From Synechococcales cyanobacterium 340R_concoct_173_sub (GTDB taxonomy: Bacteria > Cyanobacteriota > Cyanobacteriia > Leptolyngbyales > Leptolyngbyaceae), in NCBI GenBank assembly GCA_025354065.1, contig JANXNM010000871.1:1-15282 (forward strand): 15,282 nt of DNA, written 5' to 3'. Every line of letters starts with the position of its first letter. Positions within the stretch are counted from its first letter, which is position 1. Position numbers and translations under genes: made by a program. The notes under the pieces are model-generated. The model was not told where the DNA came from. It made no database searches and saw only the letters and a program-made list of their open reading frames with translations. Of the stretch, positions 14,025-15,282 are shown piece by piece.

Positions 14025-14390
14025 GGGTTGGGGGGAGAAGCTAGGAGGGTGGGGCAGTGAATACTTTTTGCTTTGAGCGTAGGGTGAGCTTGTCCACTGG
14101 GATCGTTTTTCGATCGTTGTCTTGGGGTTGACGCTTTCCCCGTTGTAAGAATAGACGAGTTTGACGTTTTTTGTTTCATTTTGTTTCGGACTTTACTAGA
14201 TATTTTTAATTTTAATTTTGGGTTCATTTAGCGAAACCTGATCATGATATCAATATCTCTTGCCCTCAGTTTAAAACGTCAGCTTTTGTTCTCCCATGAA
14301 TTGACGACGATCGTTGGTGACGTGCTTTTCGTTATCAAGTCGGCTTTTAATCTCAATTTTCGAGGCCTCTAGGATATGGGCATTGGCATC
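14025..14390. other. Spacer without a recognised gene
   Basis: This 366-bp stretch lies upstream of the SpoIID-like gene and should include its promoter. A minus-strand frame (start near 14227) is open but low-complexity, Lys/Pro/Ser-rich and overlaps the SpoIID start, so I do not call it. An open minus-strand frame ending at 14271 contains a plausible-looking stretch (AHILEASKIEIKSRLDNEK) that I cannot assign. Plus-strand frames may hold further decayed kinase sequence leading into the relic at 14391, but nothing recognisable. Confidence 0.35.
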
Positions 14391-14542
14391 GCAGATCCAT
14401 CGCGTAAGAGTAATACAGGGGCAGTGGCATCGGGCTAATAATCACAAAAGGACTTCTAGAACTGCGGGAGAGTGATCTAGAAGTCAAGAGCCAACTCGGA
14501 AAAGGAACTGTATTTACATTCTCTCTTCCAATCGCACAATAA
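14391..14542 (+). pseudogene. Histidine kinase C-terminal remnant with a frameshift
   Basis: Only the end of a kinase ATPase domain survives. One frame reads ADPSRKSNTG (14391-14420), the usual ADPSR...TGG lead-in to the G2 box. After a run of four G residues (14418-14421) the frame changes by re-reading one base and gives GSGIGLIITKGLLEL, then DLEVKSQLGKGTVFTFSLPI and a TAA at 14540-14542. These are the G2 box and last beta strands, in correct order. Where GG-rich residues (HGG or similar) should precede DLEV, the sequence reads RES, so point decay is present too. An in-frame stop lies at 14370. No other kinase domain is recognisable upstream. It differs from the relic at 9553, so it derives from another kinase. 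Confidence 0.75.
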
Positions 14543-14565
14543 ATGATCCATTGAATCCTCATTCC

Positions 14566-14941
14566 TTAATGTCTTTCTTCCCAATGCCCTTTAACCCAGT
14601 GAGAAAATAGACCGAGAAAGCTAGATTCGTTATGACCCGGAAACCCAGACTCTCTGCTCATTATGCCGCAATTCATTCCGTCGAAGCTGTGCTTGGCGTT
14701 CCTGTTGACGACGGATTTCTTGTTGGCGAGCTTCGTTCCGCAGTTCATTGCCTCGCCGATCGTGATTAGGGTAATTGCGATTAGGTTGAACCTGATTGCC
14801 ATAGAACTGGAAAGTTTCAGCGCGTATTGATTGGTTATTTCGTTCGTTGTGATATTCATCTGCCAAGGCGGGCTTTGGTAATAATGTCAACAATCCGATC
14901 GGTAATGTTAACCAGGCTATCAAAAGTTTTCGGTTCATCAT
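14566..14941 (-). pseudogene. Small secreted WVxGH-repeat protein with a frameshift
   Basis: The ATG at 14939-14941 opens a clear signal peptide (IAWLTLPIGLLTLL, cleavage near PALA-DE at about residue 27). A very hydrophilic Arg/Asn/Gln/Glu-rich segment follows, then RVWV. There the frame shifts: three bases (plus-strand AAA at 14641-14643) look like one too many, giving VSGS and a stop. Removing one base continues as PGHNESSFLGLF, then HWVKGHWEERH and a TAA at 14566. The two WVxGH-type units match the WxxGxW-repeat pattern of small cyanobacterial and proteobacterial periplasmic proteins of unknown function. The repaired product would be 124 residues. If the current reading is real, the first 103 residues are still made and exported, without the second repeat. 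Confidence 0.72.
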
Positions 14942-15041
14942 TTTAGAAGTTATAATTAACTATCCTTACAAAGTTGAATTAAGAGTTTTAGACACCCTAA
15001 AGCTAGGTTTTTGAAACTATATTAACGAGGTTAATTTATAG

Positions 15042-15066
15042 TACGATCGACGACTATGCGATCGTA
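15042..15066. repeat. Perfect 8-bp inverted repeat built on CGATCG cores
   Basis: TACGATCG (15042-15049) and CGATCGTA (15059-15066) flank a 9-nt loop in the gap between the secreted-protein gene and the transposase stub. There is no U-tract on either side. It is made of two cyanobacterial HIP1-like cores, so chance pairing of abundant repeats is a simple explanation. Confidence 0.35.
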
Positions 15067-15130
15067 TAGCTACGGGCAGCTATGTTAGGACGTCGCTTGT
15101 TTAAGAACGGTCTCCATGGCGTGACGCAAA

Positions 15131-15260
15131 TTATCCGAGTTGTTCAATTGACTCAATCACTTTCTGACGGAAATCGTAGCTGTAAGCTTTAGCCATAATT
15201 ATCTCAGGGGGAACGTTATTTCCTCTAGTCTATGTCCTAATCAAAATGGCCGCCGCTATA
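15131..15260 (-). mobile_element. IS630-type insertion sequence stub, 5' end of transposase
   Basis: A minus-strand ATG at 15194-15196 opens MAKAYSYDFRQKVIESIEQL and Gly, then stops at 15131-15133. The first 17 or so residues match the N-terminus of IS630-family transposases (the start of the helix-turn-helix domain); normal proteins of this family continue for about 150-340 residues, so the rest is missing. A ribosome-site-like GGGGGA... complement (CCCCCTGAG on the minus strand reads poorly as a site) does not help. The outer end of the element probably lies near 15245-15260, in or next to TATAG and GCGGCGGCC sequence, as IS630 elements insert at TA. I could not find a second terminal repeat in the window. 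Confidence 0.6.
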
Positions 15261-15282
15261 CTATAAGTATTCAGTCTTAGTT

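Noticed and set aside
14271..14420. Minus-strand open frame with a protein-like stretch (AHILEASKIEIKSRLDNEK)
   Set aside because: No family was recognised, no good start codon is present, and its upstream part overlaps the kinase remnant on the other strand.
1..15282. CRISPR array, tRNA, rRNA, retron or defence island
   Set aside because: No regularly spaced repeats, cloverleaf-like sequences, ribosomal RNA signatures, reverse transcriptase or nuclease motifs were seen.

Overview
The window is cyanobacterial in character. It carries many copies of the CGATCG core and several full GCGATCGC octamers (the HIP1 repeat typical of cyanobacterial genomes, for example near 1206, 1724 and 9921), and its gene content fits: SufE, a siroheme pair, a SpoIID-like lytic enzyme, and polyamine genes. 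I cannot name a genus from the sequence alone.

Layout. 1-1560 (+): the end of an S-adenosylmethionine decarboxylase gene, a structured 257-bp spacer, and a polyamine aminopropyltransferase. The first enzyme makes the aminopropyl donor and the second uses it. 1582-2310: a shared hairpin, then a convergent nitroreductase gene. 2505-4991 (+): a putative Fe(II)/2-oxoglutarate dioxygenase, sufE, and an alpha/beta hydrolase. 4957-8400 (-): a sensor kinase broken by a -1 frameshift, an orphan periplasmic substrate-binding lipoprotein, and a fragment of an ABC-2 permease. 8605-9702: a ruined stress-response locus, with a Spy/CpxP-like gene carrying two frameshifts on the minus strand and, divergently, a response-regulator/histidine-kinase operon collapsed to about 390 bp by internal deletions. 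9671-10777 (+): dinB, whose start lies inside the kinase relic. 10853-12362 (-): sirohydrochlorin chelatase and uroporphyrinogen-III C-methyltransferase, overlapping by 20 bp; together these two enzymes convert uroporphyrinogen III toward siroheme. 12663-14024 (-): a SpoIID/LytB-domain protein and a tightly coupled 69-residue protein of unknown function. 14391-15282: a second histidine-kinase remnant, a small secreted WVxGH-repeat protein with a frameshift, and the 5' stub of an IS630-type transposase.

The central observation is clustered loss of signalling and envelope genes. At least five reading frames are broken while the metabolic genes between them stay intact. Several breaks are single-base changes in short homopolymers, so sequencing error or slippage must be considered for those. 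The large internal deletions in the 9272-9657 relic cannot be explained that way. I found no CRISPR array, tRNA, rRNA or recognisable defence system, and nothing I would call a new system.
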